Shown here: piece after piece, positions 17,056 to 24,710 of the stretch | Position numbering within the stretch: position 1 is the first letter of the stretch | Layout of the letters: the number at the start of each line of letters is the position of its first letter | Assembly (NCBI RefSeq): GCF_043951915.1 | Contig: NZ_JBINJD010000007.1 | Coordinates: 1 to 64,000, forward strand | Length of the DNA: 64,000 nucleotides | Reading direction: 5' to 3' | Origin: Alienimonas sp043951915 | Lineage (GTDB): Bacteria > Planctomycetota > Planctomycetia > Planctomycetales > Planctomycetaceae | Notes under the pieces: model-generated | Databases searched by the model: none | What the model was told of the DNA's origin: nothing | Seen by the model: only the letters and a program-made list of their open reading frames with translations | Position numbers and translations under genes: made by a program

Positions 17056-18579
17056 ATGCCCCCGATCACGCTGCCCCGGCGGACGCTGCACGCGTTCCGG
17101 ACCGTGGCCAAGAAACACTTCGGGCTCAAAGCCCGCGACGACGGCCCCTGCGTCCGCGTCGACGCCGGCGGCGAAGGCGGAACCCGCCTCACCGCAGCCG
17201 GCCCTGACGGACGCGGCGTCAGCTTATACATCCCCGGCGATCGTCCGCCCGCCGGGCTGGTCCTGCCGTTCGATCTGCTGTCACAGGCCGGAGCCGCCAA
17301 GAACGGCGACGTGCAACTGTCCGAAGCGGACCGCGGCGACGCCTTGGTCGCCAACTGGGACGAGCGGGGCGTTCCCCGCAGTATCCGCGGCACCTTGGAG
17401 AAGAAGGACCGGGACCGGGCGGCGAACTTCGCCCCGCCGGCGGTCCCTGGGTGGACCGACCCCGGCGAGGACTTCGGCGACGCCCTCAGAGCCGCCTGCG
17501 AGGTCACGGACATCGAGTCGACCCGCTATGCCCTCGGCTGCGTGCGGCTCGATCCCGCCGCCGGGCGGATCGAAGCGACCGACAGTCATCACCTGCTGAT
17601 CGCCCGCGGGTTCCGGTTCGGCTTCGGGGAGCCCGTCCTCTTGTCCGCTCCGCACGTTCTCTCCGCCGCCCCGCTGCGACGGCACGACGTCCGGGTCGCG
17701 TTCGTCCCCGCTGGGAAAGCCGCCGGGATCGTCGTGCTGTCGGCCGGCGACTGGACGGTCTGGACGCCGGAGGCCCGGGACGCCCGGTTCCCGGAGCTGG
17801 ACCGGGTCGTGCCCGGCGGCGAGGGGAAGGCGAGGGTCTCCCTCAGCACGATCGACGCCGCCTTCCTGTCGGACCGCCTCGACAGCCTGCCCGGGGCCGG
17901 CGACGACCGGAAGCCGGTCACGTTGGAGGCGAAAGACGGCGCGTTCCTGATCCGCGCCGCGGAGGAAGGCGGCACGCCGGTGGAGCTGGCGACGGGATCA
18001 TCGCAGGTCACCGGCACGGCGATCTGCGTGGCGGACCGCCGGTTCGTCGCCAGAGCGCTGACGAACGGCTGCACTGACCTGGCGATGTTCGGCCCGGAGG
18101 AGCCGGTGCGGTGCGACGCCGGCGGCGACGGTCCCGGCACGACGGTCGTCTTCGCCACGCTGGCCGGCGACCCGGTCCCGGCGAAGGACGCGGTGAGGCT
18201 GACCGCCAACGCCCCCGCGGCGACGAACCGGCAAACTGCCCCTGACACCCCTGACGCGGTCCGCGACGCCCACGTCACTCACCCCGCTCCCCAGAAGAGG
18301 GCCTCGCCCCAGATGCCTCGCAACCGCATCACCCAGAACCTAAACGGGTACACGACCAACCGCAGCAATGGCCACGCCGTCCGCGGCGACGAGAACCCCG
18401 ACGGCCCGCCGGACCACGACGCCCTGCTGGAGCGGGTCTCCGCCCTCGGCGGCACGCTGTCCGAGGCGGCCTCGGAGGCCAGATCGCTGGCGACAGACCT
18501 CCGCAAGCTGAAGAAGCGGAACCGGACGGTGACCAGCGCCCTCGCCGGGCTGAAGCGGCTCGGCTCCCTGGTCGTCTGA
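17056..18579 (+). CDS. DNA polymerase III beta-clamp-like protein with helical tail
   Basis: 507 residues, ATG at 17056 with ACACGAGAGG upstream. The central part has clear sliding-clamp features: ALRAACEVTDIESTRYALGCVRLD followed by IEATDSHHLLIARG, the beta-clamp 'ATDGHRLA' position, and later ARFPELDRVVP, the segment before domain 3 in DnaN. Domain 1 is diverged. Residues after ~400 are a low-complexity linker and a separate basic helical tail ending LRKLKKRNRTVTSALAGLKRLG. This is not the chromosomal dnaN. It probably serves a mobile replicon or repair system together with the AAA ATPase, but an ATPase-clamp-loader relationship is only an idea. The linker contains a CCCCTGAC dimer. Confidence 0.7.
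   Translation: MPPITLPRRTLHAFRTVAKKHFGLKARDDGPCVRVDAGGEGGTRLTAAGPDGRGVSLYIPGDRPPAGLVLPFDLLSQAGAAKNGDVQLSEADRGDALVANWDERGVPRSIRGTLEKKDRDRAANFAPPAVPGWTDPGEDFGDALRAACEVTDIESTRYALGCVRLDPAAGRIEATDSHHLLIARGFRFGFGEPVLLSAPHVLSAAPLRRHDVRVAFVPAGKAAGIVVLSAGDWTVWTPEARDARFPELDRVVPGGEGKARVSLSTIDAAFLSDRLDSLPGAGDDRKPVTLEAKDGAFLIRAAEEGGTPVELATGSSQVTGTAICVADRRFVARALTNGCTDLAMFGPEEPVRCDAGGDGPGTTVVFATLAGDPVPAKDAVRLTANAPAATNRQTAPDTPDAVRDAHVTHPAPQKRASPQMPRNRITQNLNGYTTNRSNGHAVRGDENPDGPPDHDALLERVSALGGTLSEAASEARSLATDLRKLKKRNRTVTSALAGLKRLGSLVV
18239..18255 (+). repeat. CCCCTGAC dimer motif, copy 4
   Basis: CCCCTGACACCCCTGAC inside the linker of the clamp-like gene (encoding APDTPDA), in a third reading frame relative to the other coding copies. 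Confidence 0.7.
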
Positions 18580-18615
18580 CGGGTTCCCGTTTCGCAATAC
18601 TCGAAGGAGAGCGAC

Positions 18616-19092
18616 ATGCTGAAGCTGAACGCGGGCCTGTCCCGCAAGGTCGGCCTGCCGAACTACGGCAGCCGGGGAGCCATGGTGAACGTGGAGATCG
18701 AACTGCCCGCCGACGTGCTGAAGGACCCGGAGAAGTTGCGTCGGCAGGTCCGCGGCTGTTTCGAGACGCTGCGGGTCGCCGTCGACGAGGAGCTGGGCGT
18801 CACACCCGAGACCGGCGACGACGTGCAGGAGGAACGCTGGCGTCCGACCGCGGACCCGCGGCGGAACGACACGAACGGCCGCGTCCCCGACGGCACCGGC
18901 TACGCCGGTAACGGCCGCTGCTCACTGCCGTGTACGGAAAAGCAGGTGCGGGCGTTGCACGCCTTCAGCCGCAGGGCCGGGGCGGACTTGGCCGCCGAGT
19001 TGCGGCGTTTGGGCGTGACCACCGCGGAGGACCTGTCCCGCCGGCAGGCCAGCGAGGCGATCGACCGGTTCAAGGAGAAGGCGGAAGCCTGA
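18616..19092 (+). CDS. Conserved cassette protein with C-terminal helical module (158 aa)
   Basis: 158 residues from the ATG at 18616 preceded by ACTCGAAGGAG. The N-terminal half (LKLNAGLSRKVGLPNYGSRG, then VNVEIELP) resembles a beta-sheet module that I recall in planctomycete accessory clusters. After a charged linker, the C-terminus CTEKQVRALHAFSRRAG plus LGVTTAEDLSRRQASEAID is a helical module of the kind that ends some phage single-strand-DNA or recombination proteins. That supports a DNA-metabolism role, at low certainty. It is the last gene of the cassette and is followed by a very strong terminator. Confidence 0.65.
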   Translation: MLKLNAGLSRKVGLPNYGSRGAMVNVEIELPADVLKDPEKLRRQVRGCFETLRVAVDEELGVTPETGDDVQEERWRPTADPRRNDTNGRVPDGTGYAGNGRCSLPCTEKQVRALHAFSRRAGADLAAELRRLGVTTAEDLSRRQASEAIDRFKEKAEA

Positions 19093-19109
19093 AGCGCCCC
19101 CGCGAGCGA

Positions 19110-19146
19110 CCCCGCCCCGCCCGGGGTTCGGGCGGGGCGGGGTTTT
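19110..19146 (+). terminator. Strong rho-independent terminator ending the cassette
   Basis: Perfect 13-bp GC stem CCCCGCCCCGCCC (19110-19122) / GGGCGGGGCGGGG (19130-19142), 7-base loop, then TTTT. Confidence 0.9.
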
Positions 19147-19356
19147 CGCTTTAGCCGTCGGCGATCCGGCGCGAGCTCGGACGCCCCGCCCCCGGCGTCC
19201 TCCTGCCGGGGCGGCGTCCCCACGTTCGGCCTCACGGGCCGAACGTCGCCCGAGAATCTTTGGCCCCGTTCGGGGACGGCCGTCGCATGGGCCCGTGCGG
19301 GGCCGCCGGGCCGCCCCGCCGCACCCCCCGACGCTCCCGCGACGAAAGCACGCTCT

Positions 19357-20391
19357 TTGCCCCGCCCCCCGCGTTTCTCCCCACGATCCGGGCGGCCCTG
19401 TCGCCGCCGCTCCGGCTTCACGCTGATCGAACTGCTGGTGGTGATCGCAATTATTGCGATCCTGGTCTCCCTGCTGCTGCCCGCCGTGCAGCAGGCCCGC
19501 GAGGCCGCCCGGGGGATCCAGTGCCGGAACAACCTCAAGCAGCTCGGGCTCGCCCTGCACAACTACCACGGCGTCTATAAGGCGTTCCCGGCCGCCCGGC
19601 TGTCGCGGTCGCCCAAGTACGGGCAGATGGTCGCCCTGCTGCCGTATATCGAGCAGGGCAACCTCGCCGGGATGTTCGACGAGACGGCCCCCGGCGGCTT
19701 CGCCGATCCCGTGAACCAGGAGGTGGCGAACACCCGGGTCGGCCTGATCCGCTGCCCGTCGAACCCCTCGGACGCCCCCGTGAAAATGCGGGAGTCCAGC
19801 CGGACCGGGCAGTATTACGGCGACTTCATCACCGCGACCGGCACGACGTCCGACCCCAACGACCCGACGATCCTCACCGGGCAGGGGAACGACTACTGGG
19901 TCAACCACGGCATTAACTCGTCGAGTTACGCCCTCTACACCGACTCCGGGGTCTCGCCGAACCCCATTATGAAGGGCGACAGCCCGAGCATGCGGGACGT
20001 GACCGACGGCCTGTCGAACACGCTGATGGTCGTCGAGCACGCCGGCTACGACCAACACTACGTCGCCGGCGTCGGCATGCCGATGCCGGAGTCGGACGTC
20101 ACGCTGGACCAGCCGGGGTCCTGGGGCACCTGGCTGGGGTGGTGCGCCTTCATGATCCAGACCTACCCGAACTACACGCCGGAGACGTACCCGAAAAATC
20201 TCTCCAACATCCCGTCCGGCACGGAATGCGCGATTAATTGCAACAACTCGCAGGGCGTGTTCGGGTTCCACCCGGGCGGGGCGAACGTCGTGCACGGCGA
20301 CGGCAGCGTGCGGATGCTCAACGAGAGCATGGACGGGGCCGTGCTGATGTTCATGGCGACCCGGGACGGGCGAGAGGTCTTCTCCGAATGA
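19357..20391 (+). CDS. DUF1559 (pseudopilin-like, H-X9-DG) protein
   Basis: 344 residues if started at TTG 19357; the true start is uncertain because no ATG precedes the type IV pilin-like leader RRSGFTLIELLVVIAIIAILVSLLLPAVQQ. This leader has the G/FTLIE cleavage site for prepilin peptidase. The rest is DUF1559: REAARGIQCRNNLKQLGLALHNYH, then TDGLSNTLMVVEHAG and the C-terminal NVVHGDGSVRMLNESMD. Planctomycetes encode dozens of these, and they are thought to be exported pseudopilins or surface proteins. Its stop overlaps the following lipoprotein start (ATGA), a common pairing. Confidence 0.9.
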   Translation: MPRPPRFSPRSGRPCRRRSGFTLIELLVVIAIIAILVSLLLPAVQQAREAARGIQCRNNLKQLGLALHNYHGVYKAFPAARLSRSPKYGQMVALLPYIEQGNLAGMFDETAPGGFADPVNQEVANTRVGLIRCPSNPSDAPVKMRESSRTGQYYGDFITATGTTSDPNDPTILTGQGNDYWVNHGINSSSYALYTDSGVSPNPIMKGDSPSMRDVTDGLSNTLMVVEHAGYDQHYVAGVGMPMPESDVTLDQPGSWGTWLGWCAFMIQTYPNYTPETYPKNLSNIPSGTECAINCNNSQGVFGFHPGGANVVHGDGSVRMLNESMDGAVLMFMATRDGREVFSE

Positions 20392-20816
20392 CCCGTTCCG
20401 AAGGCCCCGCGGTTCGCCGCCGCGGCCCCCGCGGGCAGCTCGCCCTGCTCGCCGCCGCGGCGGCGCTGGTCGGCTGCGGGGAGGAGGCCGCCGTCTCCAC
20501 CGTCGCCGGGCGGGCGCTGGTGGACGGGGAGCCGGCCGGGGGCGTGTACGTCGTGTTCCACCCGCCGGCGACCGGCGAGGGACCGCCGATCGCCGTCCGC
20601 ACCGCAGACGACGGGACCTACTCCAAAACGCTGCCCGCGGCGGGCGAGTACGCCGTGACCGCCTTCTGGCCCGCGGTGATCGAGCGGGAGGAGGAGACGG
20701 TCGAGGGGCCGGACCGGCTCCGGGGTCGCTACCGCAGTCCCGGCCGGCCGGCCCTCACGGCGTCCGTCGCCGGGGGAAAGAACGAACTGCCGCCGATCGA
20801 ATTGAAAACTCGATAG
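20388..20816 (+). CDS. Small lipoprotein with carboxypeptidase-regulatory-like domain
   Basis: 142 residues, ATG overlapping the DUF1559 stop. A basic N-terminus and hydrophobic run end in the lipobox ALVGC. The mature part (VAGRALVDGEPAGGVYVVFHPP, then TADDGTYSKTLPAAGEYAVTAFWP) fits the transthyretin-like/carboxypeptidase regulatory beta-sandwich that usually follows DUF1559 genes in planctomycetes. It is exported and lipid-anchored; no enzymatic role is expected. Confidence 0.85.
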   Translation: MTRSEGPAVRRRGPRGQLALLAAAAALVGCGEEAAVSTVAGRALVDGEPAGGVYVVFHPPATGEGPPIAVRTADDGTYSKTLPAAGEYAVTAFWPAVIEREEETVEGPDRLRGRYRSPGRPALTASVAGGKNELPPIELKTR

Positions 20817-20880
20817 CGCCCGCGTTGCGACAGCCTTTTTTATCTCCCCGCATTCAATTACTCGGATCAGGTCGGCTCGG

Positions 20881-23064
20881 ATGAAACTTCCTTTGTTCCT
20901 GGCGTGCGTCGCCTGCGTCCCGTGCCTCGGCGACGGGGTCGCCGTCGCGGCGGAGGCCCCGCCCGCGGCGGCGGCGGAGGCCCCGCTGGTGCGGTCGCGG
21001 CAGTCCGGGCCGTGGTCGGCCGTGGAGACGTGGGACGCCGGCCGCGTTCCCCAAACCGGCGACCGCGTCGTCGTCCGGGCGGGGCACCATGTGGCCTACG
21101 ACGTGGATTCGCGGGAGGTGATCCGGCTCGTGCAGGTCGCCGGGACGCTGGAGTTCGCCCGGGACCGGGACACCCGGCTGGAGGCCGGGCTAATCTCCGT
21201 CATCCCGAGCGAATCGCCGACCGAGGAGGGCTTCGACTGCCACCTCTCCCCCGACGCCCCGGGGCACGCCCACGGCGGGGCCCACGGGGGCGCCCATGAC
21301 GGGGCGCCGGACGGCCGTCCGGCGCTGCTGATCGGCGAGCCCGGGGCGCCGGTCCCGGCGGAGTTTTCCGCCACCATCCGGCTGCACCACGTCCAAGGGA
21401 CGGACCCGCAGTCCTGCCCGGCCCTGATCAACTGCGGCGGCCGGCTGGAACTGCACGGCGCCCCGATGCCCCGCACGTGGGTCAAGCTGCAACGGACGGC
21501 GGAGGTCGGGACGACCCGGGTGGCGCTGGCTGAGCCGACGCCGGGGTGGGAGGTCGGCGATCAGGTGATCGTCACCAGCACGGAGCGGCAGCGGGACCGC
21601 CGCGGCCCCAGCGGGGGCTTCTTCGACAACGCCCAGACCGAGCCCCGCCGGATCGTCCGCCTCGGCTCCAAAGACTTCACCGGCGGCTACCCGCTGGAAC
21701 TCGACAAGCCCCTGCTGTTCGAGCACTACGCCGACGGCGACTTTCGGGCCGAGGTCGCGAACCTCAGCCGCAACGTCGTGGTCGAGTCCGCCGACCCGGA
21801 CGGCGTCCGCGGGCACACGATGATCCACGCCGACTCCGCCGGCTCGATCGGGTACGCGGAGTTCCGGCACCTCGGCAAGCGGGACGTGCTCGGCCGCTAC
21901 AGCCTGCACTTCCACCTGTGCGGGACCGGCATGCGGGGCAGTTCCGTGATCGGGGCGTCCATCTGGGACAGCCACAACCGCTTCCTGACGATCCACGGCA
22001 CCGACGGCCTCGTGGTGCGGGACTGCGTGGGCTACAAAAGCGTCGGCCACGGCTTCTTCCTGGAAGACGGGACCGAGACGAACAACGTGCTCGACCGCAA
22101 CCTGGCCGTCACCGTCGGGCCGGGCAAGCCCCTGCCGGAGCAGGTCATCCCGTTCGACCCCAACCGCGGGGCCGGGTTCTGGTTCGCCAACTGCCAGAAC
22201 GTGTTTACCCGCAACGTCGCGGCGGAGTGCGCGGAGTACGGCTACCGGTTCGACTGCAAACGGACGGACGACTTCGACCCCGTGTTGCCGATCCGGTCCT
22301 TCAACGGCACGGTCGAGGCCCGCGACACGCGGACGATGCCCTTCGTCCGGTTCGAGGGGAACGAGGCCCACACGATGAAGTTCTTCTGCATGAACCTGCG
22401 GGGCGTCACCCGGCCGGAGCGGGGCCTGGACATTTATAACCAGAACGTCACCCTCGCCCGGGAGGCGGCCGAGGCCGTGCCGACACCCGGCTACCCGTTC
22501 TGGATCCGCGACTTCCGCTGCTGGGAGGCGAACTGGGCCCTGCACCTGGGCGCCCCGGGGGTGTTCGTGGACGGGCTAAACGTGTTCCGCAGCGACGTGG
22601 CGATCTGGCGGTCGGTGATGGACCGGTCCGGGTTCCGCCGGATGACGACCCGGGAGATGCGGGTGAACGACATCCACAACCCGCTGAGCGTCGGCCTGCC
22701 GGACGAGACGGAGGAGGAGAGCGCCGCCCGCCGCAGCTTCCGGGGGGTGTCGAGCTTCACCGACGACCTGCCGCCGACGACGCTCGTCACCCGGGCGGTG
22801 CGGGAGGGGACCGTCGTCCGCGTCGAGGGCTCCGTCGCCGACGCCAGCGACGTGAAGCAGGTGCTCGTCAACGGCCGCCCGGCCCGCTCCACGCGGGACC
22901 ACTTCGCTGAGTGGGAGGTGGCGTTGGAGGCCCCCGCCGGCGAACCGCTGGAGGTGGTCGCCGTCGCCGAGGACGTCAACGGGCTCGTCGAACCGACCCC
23001 GCACCGCCTCACGGTCCCGACCGGCCCGACGCCGCGCCCGATGCACAGCGCCTCGGTCGACTGA
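20881..23064 (+). CDS. Secreted G8-domain / parallel beta-helix protein
   Basis: 727 residues from the ATG at 20881, with a signal peptide (MKLPLFLACVACVPCLGDGVAVAAEA). A G8-like domain begins near residue 35: SGPWSAVETWDAGRVPQTGDRVVVRAGHHVAYDV. Then follow His/Gly-rich sequence and a long right-handed beta-helix containing HMIHADSAG-type repeats, such as GYAEFRHLGKRD and SLHFHLCGTG. G8 domains occur in CEMIP/PKHD1-type extracellular proteins and many bacterial surface proteins with carbohydrate-related roles. A C-terminal Ig-like segment (TTLVTRAVREGTVVRVEGSVAD) ends the protein. The ligand is unknown. Confidence 0.8.
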   Translation: MKLPLFLACVACVPCLGDGVAVAAEAPPAAAAEAPLVRSRQSGPWSAVETWDAGRVPQTGDRVVVRAGHHVAYDVDSREVIRLVQVAGTLEFARDRDTRLEAGLISVIPSESPTEEGFDCHLSPDAPGHAHGGAHGGAHDGAPDGRPALLIGEPGAPVPAEFSATIRLHHVQGTDPQSCPALINCGGRLELHGAPMPRTWVKLQRTAEVGTTRVALAEPTPGWEVGDQVIVTSTERQRDRRGPSGGFFDNAQTEPRRIVRLGSKDFTGGYPLELDKPLLFEHYADGDFRAEVANLSRNVVVESADPDGVRGHTMIHADSAGSIGYAEFRHLGKRDVLGRYSLHFHLCGTGMRGSSVIGASIWDSHNRFLTIHGTDGLVVRDCVGYKSVGHGFFLEDGTETNNVLDRNLAVTVGPGKPLPEQVIPFDPNRGAGFWFANCQNVFTRNVAAECAEYGYRFDCKRTDDFDPVLPIRSFNGTVEARDTRTMPFVRFEGNEAHTMKFFCMNLRGVTRPERGLDIYNQNVTLAREAAEAVPTPGYPFWIRDFRCWEANWALHLGAPGVFVDGLNVFRSDVAIWRSVMDRSGFRRMTTREMRVNDIHNPLSVGLPDETEEESAARRSFRGVSSFTDDLPPTTLVTRAVREGTVVRVEGSVADASDVKQVLVNGRPARSTRDHFAEWEVALEAPAGEPLEVVAVAEDVNGLVEPTPHRLTVPTGPTPRPMHSASVD

Positions 23065-23199
23065 GGCGGGGCCCGGCAATCATCCACAGCGGACAGATTT
23101 CGTGAGGGCCGCACGGATCGGCGCCGACTCCCGGTCGCGAAGTCCGGCGTTCCCGCGACCGCACGCTCTCGAAGAGCCCGACGGCCGTGGCCGAGTCCG

Positions 23200-23650
23200 C
23201 GTCGTCCGGCGGGGTCAGGTCCCCGGACCTCGGCGTCCCCGCCGACGACGGCGGTGAGTCGCGGGTCGGCCGCCGGCCGGGCCGCGACGTACCGGGCCGT
23301 CGCCGCGGCGACCAGCTCCCGCTCGGGGGCGTGGTCGCGGTCCCGGTCGCCTTCCGCCCCGCCGGACGACTTCAGGTGCGTCACGGCAACAACGAGGTTT
23401 AGGGCGGGCACGTCCGCGGCGAGAAATACGCGGTCCCCGCCGATGCCCGCGATCCCCTCCGGGTCGATGCGGTCCAGCTTCCGCTCCGGCGGGTAACCCG
23501 GCCGGCCGTTGCCGTCGCTCCCGCTGTCGTACTCCAAGGCGTTTGTCATCGGGAAGCGGGACAGGATCGCGACCTCCAGGCTGCCGTACTCGGCGTCGTC
23601 GTTCGGGTTAAAGTCGCTCACCACCACGTGGTCCGGCCCGGTCGGCAGCC
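23200..23650 (-). pseudogene. Endonuclease/exonuclease/phosphatase-family fragment
   Basis: Within a minus-strand frame opening at 23732, the segment VVVSDFNPNDDAEYGSLEVAILSRFP and NLVVAVTHLKSSGG followed by ERELVAAATARYVAA fits the middle of an exonuclease III/DNase I-fold (EEP) protein. The N-terminal catalytic start and the C-terminal GDFN/SDH boxes are not found, and the frame drifts into antisense of the G8 gene. It is therefore a broken remnant. Confidence 0.55.
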
Positions 23651-23774
23651 CGTCGCCCTGCAGGTGGGCGACAACAAAATCACGCCGCGGATGGGCCGGG
23701 CGTCTGCAACTCGCAGCACGCTCCAAGAACATCCCGATCCATGCGACGACTGCGTCGCTGCGTCGCCACCCGGC

Positions 23775-23996
23775 TCACCCCAGCCCCAGCTTCGCCAGCC
23801 CCAGCTTCGCCAGCCCCAGCTTCGCCAGCCCCCGCCACCGGTACTCCGACCGCGGCCAATTGCCGACGAGGTAGCCCACCTCGGCGCACCCCGCCCGCCC
23901 GTCGCGAAACGCCCGCACCGTCGCGGCCATGGTTTCGGTCGAGCCGCCGAGCATGCCGACGGCCATCACCGCCGCCAGCTCCCGGCGGGAGAGCAC
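23775..23996 (-). other. Short ORF ending in a 5-residue tandem repeat
   Basis: A GTG-initiated 73-residue frame (MLSRRELAAVMAVGMLGGS..., GYLVGNWPRSEYRWRG) that ends in repeated LAKLG units. The repeats are encoded by 15-bp tandem copies of AGCTTCGCCAGCCCC at about 23784-23830. The family is not recognised. It may be the end of a decayed gene in the remnant-rich region. Confidence 0.3.
23784..23830. repeat. 15-bp tandem repeat (about 3 copies)
   Basis: AGCTTCGCCAGCCCC is repeated three times head to tail with a partial unit at the left end. It encodes the LAKLG repeats on the minus strand. A 21-bp sequence shared with 8338-8358 lies just to its left at 23747-23767. Confidence 0.8.
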
Positions 23997-24000
23997 TCCT

Positions 24001-24710
24001 GTGTCGCGACGAGCAGCCAGAGGTCTTCAGAGGGCGCCCCGGCGGCGGGGCTGGGCCGGGGCCTCCCACGGCGGAGGGCGGAGCGGTTTCACAGTTTCAC
24101 GGCCACACGGACAAGAGAGAGCGGAGCGTGGAATCCCCCTCTACCACTTCATCTTTCTGAAAAGTTGTGAAATCGTGAAGGGGGCGGTTTCCTTCAGTCC
24201 TGGTTGGGAAAACGCCTTCACGTCGGTTTCACGCGGGCGGGGTCGCGGCGTGAAACCGTGAAGCCCCCCCGCCGGAACCGGCTGGACCCATCGGCTTCAC
24301 CGACGTTGCCGACGAGCGCTCCCGTTCAGCACGCGGCGGAGCGACCGGAGGCCGCTCCGCCCGGTCGCTGGAAGGCGGAGGCGTGCCTCCTCGAGCCCGA
24401 CAGAGTGCCGCCGGCCGGGGCACTCCTGCCGAGGCCCACCCGTTCCGCCGTTCCGGTCGAAAGAGAACACCCCTCCAAGGTTTTCTCCGCAACCCTACCT
24501 CTCTCCTTCGTATTCGGCGGACAGTGGAACAGGAGGCGGTAACCCGATGTCTGACTGAGGGTTACGTCGTTCCGGAGCCGGCCTCCGCGGCGGAACGGGC
24601 CGGAACGGCCGGAACAGCGTGGGCAGCGACTGGCCGTGCGTGCCGGGGATCGCCCCGCCCTCAACGCCGCCTCCCGCCGCCAGTCCTGAACTCCATGGCC
24701 TTTCGGGGAG
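24001..24710. other. Gene-free stretch with TTTCAC/GTGAAA repeats
   Basis: About 700 bases without a supportable gene. Between 24085 and 24263 the 7-mer GTTTCAC occurs three times (24086, 24094, 24226). GTGAAAYCGTGAAG occurs twice (24166-24179, 24250-24263), so inverted and direct copies alternate. This could be an iteron-like or operator array; no protein binding it is known. The rest shows no structure I can name. Confidence 0.45.

Noticed and set aside
20388..20816. Considering the lipoprotein as an enzyme (carboxypeptidase)
   Set aside because: Only the regulatory beta-sandwich-like part is present; no zinc-peptidase motifs.
23784..23830. Possible CRISPR-like repeat array
   Set aside because: Units are contiguous 15-mers with no spacers, and no cas genes are present. 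The 59308 repeat is likewise spacer-free.
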